This document shows positions 7,478 through 15,307 of a DNA stretch of 40,272 nucleotides, one piece after another. This DNA comes from an uncultured Eubacteriales bacterium (GTDB lineage Bacteria > Bacillota > Clostridia > Oscillospirales > Oscillospiraceae). The translations under genes and the position numbers were made by a program. Every line of letters begins with the position of its first letter. Positions within the stretch are counted from its first letter, which is position 1. The notes beneath the pieces are model-generated. The model did no database searches, had not been told where the DNA came from, and saw nothing but the letters and a program-made list of their open reading frames with translations. Location of the stretch: the NCBI GenBank assembly GCA_900551995.1, contig URXW01000013.1, positions 1-40,272 of the forward strand, written 5' to 3'.

Positions 7478-9889
7478 TCAATCCATTCTGTCGCAATCGG
7501 TGTAGATGTGCAGGCGGCGGTTTTCACTCCGCTGCGTAAAGGCGCGCATAAAGCCCGCCAGCAGCTCCCGCACCGGCGCGGTGTTCTGCCCCAGCACCAG
7601 AAGGCGGTAGCGATAGATACCGTTGACCTTCACCACCGGTGCCGGTGCCGGCCCGATGATCTCCAGTCCCATTGACTCGTAGGGCTGGCTCTTCACGGCG
7701 TCGCAGATGCCCTGCCGCAGCAGCTCAATGGCGTTGCGTACCGGCGTCTCCTCCTGCCCGGTGACGGTGACAGTGAACTGGTCGGCAAAGGGCGGATCAC
7801 GCCGCAGCTTCCGCATAGCGGCCTCCGCACGGTAAAACCGCTCGTAGTCCTGCGCCGCCGCAGCCTGTATCACGTCGTTTTCCGGCGTATACGTCTGTAT
7901 GACGGCGCGTCCCGCCTTTTCGCCGCGTCCGGCGCGTCCCACCACCTGCGTCAGCAGGTTGAAGGTGCGCTCCGCGGCGCGGTAGTTGTCCACATACAGG
8001 GACAGATCCGCACTCAGCACGCCCACCAGCGTCACATTAGGGAAGTCCAGCCCCTTTGCCACCATCTGGGTGCCCAGCAGAATGGGTATGCGCCGCTGCT
8101 CAAATTCCCGCAGCAACACCTCGTGTCCCGCCGCCACGGTGTCCGCGTCCATACGCAGCACCTCCGTGCCGGGAAACAGCTCCCGCAGCTCCTCCTCTAC
8201 CCGCTGGGTGCCGAAGCCGATGTGCTTCAGCGTGCCGCCGCATTCCGGGCACCGCTCCGGTGCCCGCTGGGAATAACCGCAGTAGTGGCACATGAGCCGG
8301 TCGTTGGCACTGTGGTACGTCAGATACACACTGCACCGCGGGCACTCCGGCACATAGCCGCACTGTGGGCACAGCAGCTGGCGGCTGCTGCCCCGCCGGT
8401 TCAGAAATAGGATGCTCTGCTCACCGGCGGCGATATTCTTCGCCAGCTCCTCTTGGAGCGGGCGGCTGATGATGGTGCTGTGCCCCTCCCGCAGCTCCTG
8501 CCGCAGATCAGCCATCACCACCTGCGGCAACGCCTGTTGGTTGTACCGCTCCGTCAGCTCCAGCAGGTCATAGTCCCCCTGCCGTGCGCGGTAATACGTC
8601 TCCACCGTGGGTGTGGCAGAGCCGAGAAGCAGCCGTGCGCCCTCCAGCGCACAGCGGTATTTCGCCACATCGCGGGCGTGGTAGCACGGGGCGTTTTCCG
8701 ACTGGTACGACCCCTCCTGCTCCTCGTCCATGATGATAAGCCCCAGCTTTTCCAGCGGCGCGAACACCGCCGAGCGGGTGCCCAGCACGATATGTGCCTC
8801 GCCGCGGCGCAGCCGCTTGAATTGGTCGTACCGCTCCGTCATCCGCAGTCCGCTGTGGAGCAGTGCCACCTCATGCCCGAAATAGGCGGTGAACCGCGCC
8901 ATCATCTGGGGCGTCAGCGCGATCTCCGGAACGAGGATCATCACGGACTTCCCCAGCTTCAGCAGCTCCTGCGCCAGACGGATGTACACCACGGTCTTGC
9001 CGCTGCCGGTAACGCCCCGCAGCAGCGTAACGCCCGCCTCGCCGGTGCGTATCTGCGCCAAAAGGGCTTCGCACACCCGGCTCTGCTGGTCGTTCAGTGT
9101 CAACGGTTCCGGCTTTACAGCGTACTGCTTTTCGGAGATACGGTACTCCTCCTGCTCCCGGAACGTCACCGCGCCGCATTTTTCCAGCGCGGTGACCGTC
9201 TGGCGCGTCACGCCGGAGAAATATAGCAGATCGTGCATGGCGGTCTCGCCGTTCTGCGCCAGAAAGCGCACCGCGTCCTTCCGCCGTTGGGATCTCCCCG
9301 CCAGCGTCAGCCCCTCCTCCTCGGAGACGGCCAGACGGACGAACAGCACCATCTTGTCCTGCACCTTCCGCCGCTGCTCCTTTTCGCAGCGCAGCAGCCC
9401 GGCCTTCGCCATGCGGCGAAGCCGCACCTCCACGTCGTCGCCCAACGCCTGCCGCAGCTTCTCCGTGGTCAGTGACCCGTCCGCCAGAAGCCGGCAGATC
9501 GCCGCCTCCTGCCGCGACGGCTCCAGAGGCGGACGCACCAGCGTCCACGTCTCCCGGTAGTGATACCACACGGCGGCGGGCAGAACGGTGTGCAGCGCGT
9601 CATAGAACGTGCAGAAGTACCGCCGCGTCATCCATAACACCAGCCGCAGCTCCTGCTCTGTGAGGATCGGCTCCTCGTCCAGCAGGGAGCGCACCGCCTT
9701 CAGGGGCTTGTCCGGCACTTCCTGCCGCTGGGACAGGATCACCGCCTCGCTGAGACGGTTCCCTCTGCCGAAGGGCACCAGCACACGGCAGCCCACTTTG
9801 GTCTCCAGCGTCTCCGGCACCAGATAGTCATAGGCTTTGTCGATGGCATAAGTGGCTGCCTGTACAGCCACTTTAGCGACGGTCGCCAT
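7478..9889 (-). CDS. priA: Primosomal replication restart helicase PriA
   Basis: Superfamily 2 DNA helicase that reloads the replicative helicase at stalled forks. The 803 residues have an N-terminal 3'-end-binding domain, Walker A GVTGSGKT (292-299), and a Walker B that reads DEEQ (388-391) where many homologues have DEEH. A zinc module with four CxxC pairs (CPQC, CPRC, CHYC, CPEC) sits inside the helicase lobes, and the C-terminal QVVGRAGRG motif is present. The start is ATG, 1 nt after the rpoZ stop. The gene coaBC, which normally lies between rpoZ and priA in Bacillus, is missing here. Confidence 0.96.
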   Translation of the reverse strand: MATVAKVAVQAATYAIDKAYDYLVPETLETKVGCRVLVPFGRGNRLSEAVILSQRQEVPDKPLKAVRSLLDEEPILTEQELRLVLWMTRRYFCTFYDALHTVLPAAVWYHYRETWTLVRPPLEPSRQEAAICRLLADGSLTTEKLRQALGDDVEVRLRRMAKAGLLRCEKEQRRKVQDKMVLFVRLAVSEEEGLTLAGRSQRRKDAVRFLAQNGETAMHDLLYFSGVTRQTVTALEKCGAVTFREQEEYRISEKQYAVKPEPLTLNDQQSRVCEALLAQIRTGEAGVTLLRGVTGSGKTVVYIRLAQELLKLGKSVMILVPEIALTPQMMARFTAYFGHEVALLHSGLRMTERYDQFKRLRRGEAHIVLGTRSAVFAPLEKLGLIIMDEEQEGSYQSENAPCYHARDVAKYRCALEGARLLLGSATPTVETYYRARQGDYDLLELTERYNQQALPQVVMADLRQELREGHSTIISRPLQEELAKNIAAGEQSILFLNRRGSSRQLLCPQCGYVPECPRCSVYLTYHSANDRLMCHYCGYSQRAPERCPECGGTLKHIGFGTQRVEEELRELFPGTEVLRMDADTVAAGHEVLLREFEQRRIPILLGTQMVAKGLDFPNVTLVGVLSADLSLYVDNYRAAERTFNLLTQVVGRAGRGEKAGRAVIQTYTPENDVIQAAAAQDYERFYRAEAAMRKLRRDPPFADQFTVTVTGQEETPVRNAIELLRQGICDAVKSQPYESMGLEIIGPAPAPVVKVNGIYRYRLLVLGQNTAPVRELLAGFMRAFTQRSENRRLHIYTDCDRMD

Positions 9890-9890
9890 C

Positions 9891-10106
9891 TCAGGCTTCG
9901 TCTTCCTCGATCACGGGGTCACTGACAAACTTGCCCTCCGCTACCTCGGCGATTGCCAGCGTCACGGGCTTTTCCGTCAGATGCTCGCTGTTGACCTCCG
10001 CCTCGGCGGCGATCTGGCGGGCGCGGCGCGCCACCACATTCACCATCATGTAGCGGTTAGGGATATACTCGGTCAGCTTGTTCATAGCGGGATACAGCAT
10101 AGACAT
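9891..10106 (-). CDS. rpoZ: DNA-directed RNA polymerase omega subunit
   Basis: Small subunit that helps assemble RNA polymerase. The 71 residues contain the family core YPAMNKLTEYIPNRY followed by NVVARRARQIA and an acidic C-terminus. Two starts are possible: ATG at 10115, only 1 nt from AAAGGA, or ATG at 10106, about 10 nt from it. The second is chosen because of the spacing, giving MSMLYPAMNK. It lies 58 bp after gmk, with a small GC-rich hairpin in the gap, and 1 nt before priA. Confidence 0.93.
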   Translation of the reverse strand: MSMLYPAMNKLTEYIPNRYMMVNVVARRARQIAAEAEVNSEHLTEKPVTLAIAEVAEGKFVSDPVIEEDEA

Positions 10107-10143
10107 AACGATCATTTCCTTTCGTTTTACATATATTTCCGAT

Positions 10144-10160
10144 ACGCGGCTGCGCCGCGT
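10144..10160 (-). other. GC-rich hairpin between gmk and rpoZ
   Basis: ACGCGGC and GCCGCGT form a perfect 7 bp stem around a 3 nt loop just after the gmk stop. No U run follows, so it is not an ordinary intrinsic terminator. It may act in mRNA processing or stability, or have no role. Confidence 0.3.
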
Positions 10161-10164
10161 TCAC

Positions 10165-10767
10165 TCATTTCTCATTGAGGATGGAGCCCATCCGCTCGGC
10201 GGGCTTGCAGTGCTCGGCGCACAGGATGGCGCGCAGCTCGCTCACTGCGTTCTCCACCGTGTCGTTGATCACGAAGTAGTCGTAATCCCCCGCCTTCTCC
10301 AGCTCCACCTGCGCCCGGATGAGACGCTTCTGCACCTTCTCCGGCGTGTCGGTGCCGCGGGCGGTCAACCGGCGTTCCAGCTCCTTCCAGCTGGGGGGCG
10401 CGATGAAGATACGCACCACCTCCGGACGCTTGGCGCACACCTGCACCGCGCCCTGCCGCTCGATGTCCAGGATCACGTCCTTACCACGCGCCATGGCATC
10501 GTCCACGTACATCTTGGGCGTTCCGTAGAAGTTGCCCACGTACTCGGCGTATTCCAGAAACGCGTCGGCGGCGATCATGTCGCGGAACTCGTCCGCCTGA
10601 ATGAAGTGGTAATCCACGCCGTCCTTCTCCCCCTCCCGCGGTGCGCGGGTGGTGGCGGAAACGGAGAAATACAGATCGTCCCGTCCCTGAAACAGCTGGT
10701 GGAGCACGGTGCTCTTACCCACGCCGGAGGGACCGGATATGATAAATGTCTTTCCTATCTTATGCAA
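10165..10767 (-). CDS. gmk: Guanylate kinase
   Basis: Converts GMP to GDP with ATP. In the 200 residues the P-loop is GPSGVGKS (about 12-19), followed by the GMP-binding segment with TTRAPREGEKDGVDYHF and EYAEYVGNFYGTP, all classical. The start is a TTG codon 3 nt after the remA stop with GAGGAA upstream; there is no ATG before the P-loop. Its position between remA and rpoZ is the conserved Firmicute order. Guanylate kinase is a known ppGpp target in this phylum. Confidence 0.95.
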   Translation of the reverse strand: MHKIGKTFIISGPSGVGKSTVLHQLFQGRDDLYFSVSATTRAPREGEKDGVDYHFIQADEFRDMIAADAFLEYAEYVGNFYGTPKMYVDDAMARGKDVILDIERQGAVQVCAKRPEVVRIFIAPPSWKELERRLTARGTDTPEKVQKRLIRAQVELEKAGDYDYFVINDTVENAVSELRAILCAEHCKPAERMGSILNEK

Positions 10768-10770
10768 GGC

Positions 10771-11034
10771 TTATTCTTCCTCCTCTGTCAAATCCTCCAC
10801 AGCCATGCCCAGCCGCGGAGCCAGCCGCTCCGCCGCCAGCGCGGACAGCACCACGTGGTCGCTGTCCATGATCAGCACGGAGGCGGTCTTTCTGCCGTAG
10901 GTGGCGTCAATGAGCATCCCCCGGTCACGGGATTCCTGCACCAGACGCTTCACCGGCGCGGAATCGGGGCTGACCACGGCGATGAGCCGCTGGGCGGAAA
11001 CCAGATTGCCGAAGCCAATATTGATAAACTGCAT
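10771..11034 (-). CDS. remA: RemA-family regulator (DUF370)
   Basis: Small DNA-binding protein; in Bacillus subtilis RemA activates biofilm matrix and osmoprotection genes by wrapping DNA around a ring. The 87 residues match the family from the start (FINIGFGNLV) through IVSPDSAP-like and GRKTASVLIMDSDHVVLSAL segments, with an acidic tail. The start ATG has GTGAGGAGG upstream. It sits between yicC and gmk as in most Firmicutes. No matrix genes are in the window, so its targets here are unknown. Confidence 0.93.
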   Translation of the reverse strand: MQFINIGFGNLVSAQRLIAVVSPDSAPVKRLVQESRDRGMLIDATYGRKTASVLIMDSDHVVLSALAAERLAPRLGMAVEDLTEEEE

Positions 11035-11044
11035 ACCGGCCTCC

Positions 11045-11923
11045 TCACTCCATGTTCTGTACCTGCTCGCGGATCTTCTCCACCTCTGCCTTCATGTTCA
11101 CCACGTCGCGGGCAACGTTCAGATCGTTGCACTTGGAGCCGATGGTGTTGCACTCGCGGTTGACCTCCTGGATCAGAAAATCCAGCTTCCGCCCCACCGG
11201 CTCGCTGCTTTGCAGCATATCCCGCAGCTGGGCGATGTGGCTGTGCAGGCGCACCGTCTCCTCGTCCACCGCCACCTTGTCGGCGAAGATCGCCGCCTCG
11301 GTGATGATACGGCTCTCGTCGATGGTGGTGGATTGCAGCACCTCCTGCATCTTCGCTTCCAGCCGCAGGCGGTATGCCTCCACCGTCTGGGGCGACTGTT
11401 CCTCCACTCTGCCCACAGTGGCTTCGATGGTGTCCACGCGGGAGCTTACGTCCTGTGACAGCTTCTCCCCCTCCACGGTACGCATGGCGTTGTAGGCGGT
11501 CAATGCCTCCTCCAGCACGGCGCAGATGTCGGCGGCGATAGCCTCCACGTCCTCCTCCGCCTTGGTGACGGTCAGCACGTCAGGGAATTTCGCAAGCACC
11601 TCCGGCGTAATGTCGCCGGACAGGGAGAACATCTCCTTCAGCTTCGTCAGCGCATCGTAATAGCCCTTGGCAAGCCCATCGTTCACCTGCACCACCGCCA
11701 CATCGGCACCGGAGGTATCAATGGTGACGAACACATCCACCTTGCCGCGGGAGATCGCCTGCTGCACACGGGTCTTGATGGCGTCCTCTGCGAAGATATA
11801 GGCGCGCGGCATCTTCACGGTACAATCCAGATAGCGGTTGTTGACGGAACGCACCTCCACGGTGATGTCTCTGCCGCCGCGCATCTCGCGGGCGCGGCCA
11901 TAGCCGGTCATACTCTTGACCAC
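11045..11923 (-). CDS. yicC: YicC/YloC family endoribonuclease
   Basis: Conserved protein shown in other bacteria to act as an endoribonuclease. The 292 residues have the family N-terminus (VKSMTGYGRA), the segment RSVNNRYLDCTVKMPR, the central helical part rich in acidic residues, and a C-terminal DUF1732 region with EVNRECNTIGSKCNDL. The start is GTG at 11923 with AAGGAG 9 nt upstream; the ATG four codons later is less well spaced. A palindromic hairpin lies immediately upstream (11951-11966), so expression may be partly uncoupled from the genes before it. Confidence 0.93.
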   Translation of the reverse strand: MVKSMTGYGRAREMRGGRDITVEVRSVNNRYLDCTVKMPRAYIFAEDAIKTRVQQAISRGKVDVFVTIDTSGADVAVVQVNDGLAKGYYDALTKLKEMFSLSGDITPEVLAKFPDVLTVTKAEEDVEAIAADICAVLEEALTAYNAMRTVEGEKLSQDVSSRVDTIEATVGRVEEQSPQTVEAYRLRLEAKMQEVLQSTTIDESRIITEAAIFADKVAVDEETVRLHSHIAQLRDMLQSSEPVGRKLDFLIQEVNRECNTIGSKCNDLNVARDVVNMKAEVEKIREQVQNME

Positions 11924-11950
11924 GGGATCAACTCCTTCATTTTAGTAAAA

Positions 11951-11966
11951 CGGGGACGCGTCCCCG
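11951..11966 (-). terminator. Terminator-like palindrome after the J-domain gene
   Basis: The sequence CGGGGACGCGTCCCCG is a perfect 16 bp palindrome. On the minus strand it follows the stop of the J-domain gene and is followed by TTTTAC. The stem is GC-rich but the U run is only four bases, so it could be a weak terminator, an attenuator or an RNA stabiliser. It divides the long minus-strand block into a cdaA part and a yicC-rsgA part. Confidence 0.45.
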
Positions 11967-11979
11967 GCGGTATACAAAA

Positions 11980-12609
11980 TCAGCAAAAGAAGCAGGCGGG
12001 CACGCCGAAGGCGTTGCAGCACAGCGCGGCGCCGCACAGGCGGAAGCAATCGCCGCTGTCGCAGGTGCCGGTGGTCACGTTGCCGTACCCGTCGGGGCGG
12101 TACGCCGTGCCGCGCCCCTCCAGAATGTCCAAGGCCCGCCGGTACTCCGGGTTGTCCGGAGCCATGGTAACGGCGGTCTGGTAATACTGCCGCGCCTCGT
12201 CCAGCCAGCCCCGGCGGTAACAGATGGCACCCTTGAGAAAATTCCATTCCGCGTCATGGTCGCTGCTGGCGTTCAGCAACTCCTCCGCCAGATTCAGGTC
12301 GCCCTGCGTGATCGCCATACGCACACGCTGGTACCGTCCGCTGCTCTGGTAGCCATTCTGGTACGGCGACTGATACCCGGTCTGATAGCCACCGGTATAC
12401 CCGCCGCCGCTCCGCGCCGCCTTCCGCTGGGACTGCACCGTCTCGTAAGCCTCGTTGATCTCCTTCATGCGCTCCTGCGCCAGATCGGCCAGCGGATTGT
12501 CGTGGTAGTTATCCGGATGGTACTTCCTCGCCAGATCGCGGTACGCCTTCTTTACCTCTTCATCGGTGGCGGTGCTGGGCACCCCCAGCACCTGATAGGG
12601 ATCACGCAT
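11980..12609 (-). CDS. J-domain protein with TPR-like repeat and cysteine-string tail
   Basis: A 209-residue DnaJ-type co-chaperone that is not canonical DnaJ. The J domain (1-60) has the HPD motif at 31-33, so it should stimulate an Hsp70. Then comes a Gly/Tyr/Gln-rich linker (about 68-93) and a TPR-like helical pair (about 95-165). The tail carries seven cysteines: C183, C188, C192, C197, C198, C206 and C209. There is no zinc-finger CxxCxGxG domain and no C-terminal substrate domain. It overlaps the DUF5685 gene by 8 bp, so the two are translated together. The client and the role of the tail are unknown. Confidence 0.85.
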   Translation of the reverse strand: MRDPYQVLGVPSTATDEEVKKAYRDLARKYHPDNYHDNPLADLAQERMKEINEAYETVQSQRKAARSGGGYTGGYQTGYQSPYQNGYQSSGRYQRVRMAITQGDLNLAEELLNASSDHDAEWNFLKGAICYRRGWLDEARQYYQTAVTMAPDNPEYRRALDILEGRGTAYRPDGYGNVTTGTCDSGDCFRLCGAALCCNAFGVPACFFC

Positions 12610-13501
12610 AGTCCGTGTCCGCCTTTCGTATAGGTTCTTTCCGCTTCCGCCGCTTCCGGAAGGTGCCGTTCAGCACGGCAGCTCCCACGGCGTATAACCC
12701 CTCGTACACCGTGGCACGGAGGATCGGTGTGTATTTCGTCTCGTCCAGCAGCTCAAACGCAGCTGCCATCGCGCGGACGGAGCCGTCCAGCGTGACGGTC
12801 AGCGACTGCCTGTCCGCCTCGTTCAGCGCGCCGTTTTCCGTCGCGAAGCACAGCGCAAGCGGGTTATAGCCGCCGGTGGTCACGTCTTTTTTCAAGTCGT
12901 CCGCCGCGTCGATCAGGTACACCCACCGCCCCAGATGGTACAGCAGCTGCTCCGTCACCCGCCGGCGCGCGGTGTCGCCCACCTGCTGTGACGCCAGCGA
13001 CAGCAGCGACGCGAACGCGTCCGCCGGTGCGTCCAGCGACGGGCATTTCTCCGCCTCCAGCGCGGCGAGAGCCGACAGCTTCTCCTGCGTCCCCCGGTCG
13101 AACCACGGCAGATTCTCCCGCGCCTTCCGGTACGCGGGGCGCAGCAGCGCGGACGCTATCCGGTATTTCAGCCCGCCCCAGAAGCCGTGGTCGGCAACGC
13201 CGTCCCGCATCTGCCAGTAGGACAGGATCACGCTCATATCCGCCGCCGTGTCCAGTGCCGGGTCGCAGGCGGCGCAGCTCCTCTTTTGCAGGGGATGGAC
13301 GGCGCAGCGTCTGCCGCACGTCTCCCCCGCTCCCTCCGACAGCACCATCGCCAGAAACGTCAGATCATAGTTGAGGATCATCCGCCCTGCCAGCCCGTAC
13401 CGCTGTCCCAGCGTGTGGCACAGCCCGCAGTATGCGGCGCGGAACACCTCTCTGTCCTGCGCCGACAGGCGGTCGTCGGAGGGGCGCACATAGCCGAACA
13501 T
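12602..13501 (-). CDS. DUF5685 family protein
   Basis: Protein of unknown function, 299 residues, mostly helical. It has two cysteine sites, CGLCH (C25, C28) and a cluster C62, C66, C76, C79, suitable for a metal or iron-sulfur site. It also has two aspartate motifs of the form DxxxD: D100-D104 (DGVAD) and D202-D206 (DLKKD, within IDAADDLKKD), about 100 residues apart. The C-terminus ends in a strongly basic stretch (RKRRKRKE). I recognise the family by its N-terminus (MFGYVRP followed by CGLCH) and core. It lies 3 nt after the RseC-like gene and overlaps the J-domain gene, which suggests a common process. No function is assigned. Confidence 0.82.
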   Translation of the reverse strand: MFGYVRPSDDRLSAQDREVFRAAYCGLCHTLGQRYGLAGRMILNYDLTFLAMVLSEGAGETCGRRCAVHPLQKRSCAACDPALDTAADMSVILSYWQMRDGVADHGFWGGLKYRIASALLRPAYRKARENLPWFDRGTQEKLSALAALEAEKCPSLDAPADAFASLLSLASQQVGDTARRRVTEQLLYHLGRWVYLIDAADDLKKDVTTGGYNPLALCFATENGALNEADRQSLTVTLDGSVRAMAAAFELLDETKYTPILRATVYEGLYAVGAAVLNGTFRKRRKRKEPIRKADTDYA

Positions 13502-13504
13502 CCC

Positions 13505-13909
13505 TTAGAGTACCCGCAGAATGTTGTATGTCAGCGTCTCCTTCCGCCGTGCGTAGCGGTCGTAGAACACGCTGGGCAGGTAGGATGCCGCCGACGCCAG
13601 AAAGGCGATGCCGTACCGCCAGTTCTCGGCAAGTCCTTCGCTGAGGAAATACCCCAGCAGGAATCCCACCACCGGCAGCAGGTATACGAGAGCCACCACG
13701 CCCAGCAGCTTTTTGGTGCTGCTCTCCACCACCACTTTTTCTCCGGGCTGGGCGTTGGGGTCGTTCTTAGCGCGGGCGTGGATGGCGGCTCCCGTCATGC
13801 CGCAGCCGGCGCACTCCTCGCAGTCGTGGCCGCAGGCGGATTTCCGGGGTACGGAGATCTCCGCATACCCTCCGGGCAGTAGCTTTTCAACTGTTGCGAT
13901 CTGTGTCAT
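13505..13909 (-). CDS. RseC/MucC-like membrane protein with Cys cluster
   Basis: A 134-residue protein of the SoxR-reducing RseC/MucC type. An N-terminal cytoplasmic part holds C26, C30, C33 and C36 (CGHDCEECAGC), likely an iron-sulfur or redox site. A basic linker follows, then two transmembrane helices at about 68-90 and 98-115. In other bacteria relatives sit beside Rnf or sigma-factor control genes; here the neighbours are cdaR and DUF5685. The start ATG has GAGGAGAG upstream. It is 9 nt after cdaR, so it is almost certainly in the cdaA transcript. Confidence 0.85.
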   Translation of the reverse strand: MTQIATVEKLLPGGYAEISVPRKSACGHDCEECAGCGMTGAAIHARAKNDPNAQPGEKVVVESSTKKLLGVVALVYLLPVVGFLLGYFLSEGLAENWRYGIAFLASAASYLPSVFYDRYARRKETLTYNILRVL

Positions 13910-13918
13910 TGTCTCTCC

Positions 13919-15307
13919 TCATGCCGCCGGTGCGGCAGGTACCGTAGTTGTTGTGTTCTCGGACACGGTGGGCGTTGCGCCGCCCGTGTCTCCGCCGGCG
14001 GGCGTGCCCTCCGGCTCCGCCTGCGGCGGCGTATCGGTCACGGTCAGCGTCAGCTCATAGGTGCCGCGCACCGTCACGTCGCTGAACCCACTAACTGTGA
14101 CCGTCACCGGTACGGTGATGGTGCCGGGGCCCGTGACGGCACTCATGTCCGCCGTCACCCGCAGATTCTCCTCGGTGATCTCCTCGATCTCCTCGCTGAG
14201 ACCCCACAGCCTCACGCTCAGTCCTCCGGAGGGCATGGCGGCGTACATTCCGTTGGGCAGCTTGTCAAAAACCGCCTCATTGACCGTCACCACCGTCTCG
14301 CTGATCCCCTCCAGTGTGATCTCCACCGCGGCGACCTCGTTGCCGTTCACCAGCCACGTGCCGTCCGGCGGCGTGACCACATAGCTGCTCTGCTGGTGCA
14401 GAGCCAGATCGTCCACGTGCAGCGTGGCAAGCACCAGCTTGTCAATGGATGCCAGTACGTCCGCCTCGCCGTTCAGCCGCACGGTCTTGGGGGTGATCTC
14501 GCAGGAGATGCTGTTCATCGCCGCTCCCGGCACGCCCTCGAACTCCATCGCCAGCTCCACCTCCTTGGTGGTCAGCACCGGCACCTTCGCCTGTATCAGA
14601 CTGGCGTTGGTGCGGATATTGCCGTTCTCCACCGGGTTGCCGTTGTAGTCGTACAGCTGCACGTCCACCGTCTGCACCACAGACCGCGTCGCGCCGCTGA
14701 TGTCCACCGTCAGCTTGGCGCAGCTGATGTTCAGCAGGTCGTCCCGCTGCGCCCGCAGGGTAAGCACCTCCGGATCCAGCACCGTCTCGCCGGTGAAGTA
14801 GCCCTCGGCGACCTCGCCGACGATCTCGCACTCCACGGGTATCTCCTTGGTGTACAGCTCGCCCACCGTCACGGTGATCTGGCTCAGGCTCGCCTTCTCC
14901 ACGCTGACATTGGTGCGAACCACGCCGTCGGGGAAGCTGACCGTGTAATCCAGCTGGTGTACGCCCACGGAGTCAATGCTGGACGTGCTGGCGATGATCC
15001 GGACATTGTTTCTGTCCATCTTCACCAGCTCCCGCTTCGGGCCCCGTATCTTCAAGTCGATGGTCGTATCATACCCCGACAGCAGCATCAGATTCTTTTC
15101 CGCCAGCGTCGTGTTCTCCCCGGAAAACTCCACCTGAATATCCCGTATGGTTCGGGTGCTCTCCGGTGCCCTGTCCACATCCACATAGACCCACAGCGCG
15201 ATGGCGACCAAAATCGAGACAATGATCCGCGCCGCCGCGCTGCGGTTCAACCGGGGATCCTGCTCCCCCTTCTTGGGGGTGCCGTCATTAAAGGTTCGTT
15301 TCGACAT
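13919..15307 (-). CDS. cdaR: CdaA regulatory protein CdaR (YbbR domains)
   Basis: Membrane-anchored extracellular protein that modulates the diadenylate cyclase CdaA. It has a charged N-terminus, one transmembrane helix at about 27-45 (ending ALWVYVDVD), then several YbbR repeats of about 85 residues recognisable by recurring strands such as PVECEIVGEVAEGYF and VPVTVTVSGFSDV. The tail is rich in Pro, Thr and Ala (PAAPAA end). Length is 462 residues. It overlaps cdaA by 20 bp, the normal cdaA-cdaR order, but glmM, the usual third gene, is not next. Confidence 0.93.
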   Translation of the reverse strand: MSKRTFNDGTPKKGEQDPRLNRSAAARIIVSILVAIALWVYVDVDRAPESTRTIRDIQVEFSGENTTLAEKNLMLLSGYDTTIDLKIRGPKRELVKMDRNNVRIIASTSSIDSVGVHQLDYTVSFPDGVVRTNVSVEKASLSQITVTVGELYTKEIPVECEIVGEVAEGYFTGETVLDPEVLTLRAQRDDLLNISCAKLTVDISGATRSVVQTVDVQLYDYNGNPVENGNIRTNASLIQAKVPVLTTKEVELAMEFEGVPGAAMNSISCEITPKTVRLNGEADVLASIDKLVLATLHVDDLALHQQSSYVVTPPDGTWLVNGNEVAAVEITLEGISETVVTVNEAVFDKLPNGMYAAMPSGGLSVRLWGLSEEIEEITEENLRVTADMSAVTGPGTITVPVTVTVSGFSDVTVRGTYELTLTVTDTPPQAEPEGTPAGGDTGGATPTVSENTTTTVPAAPAA

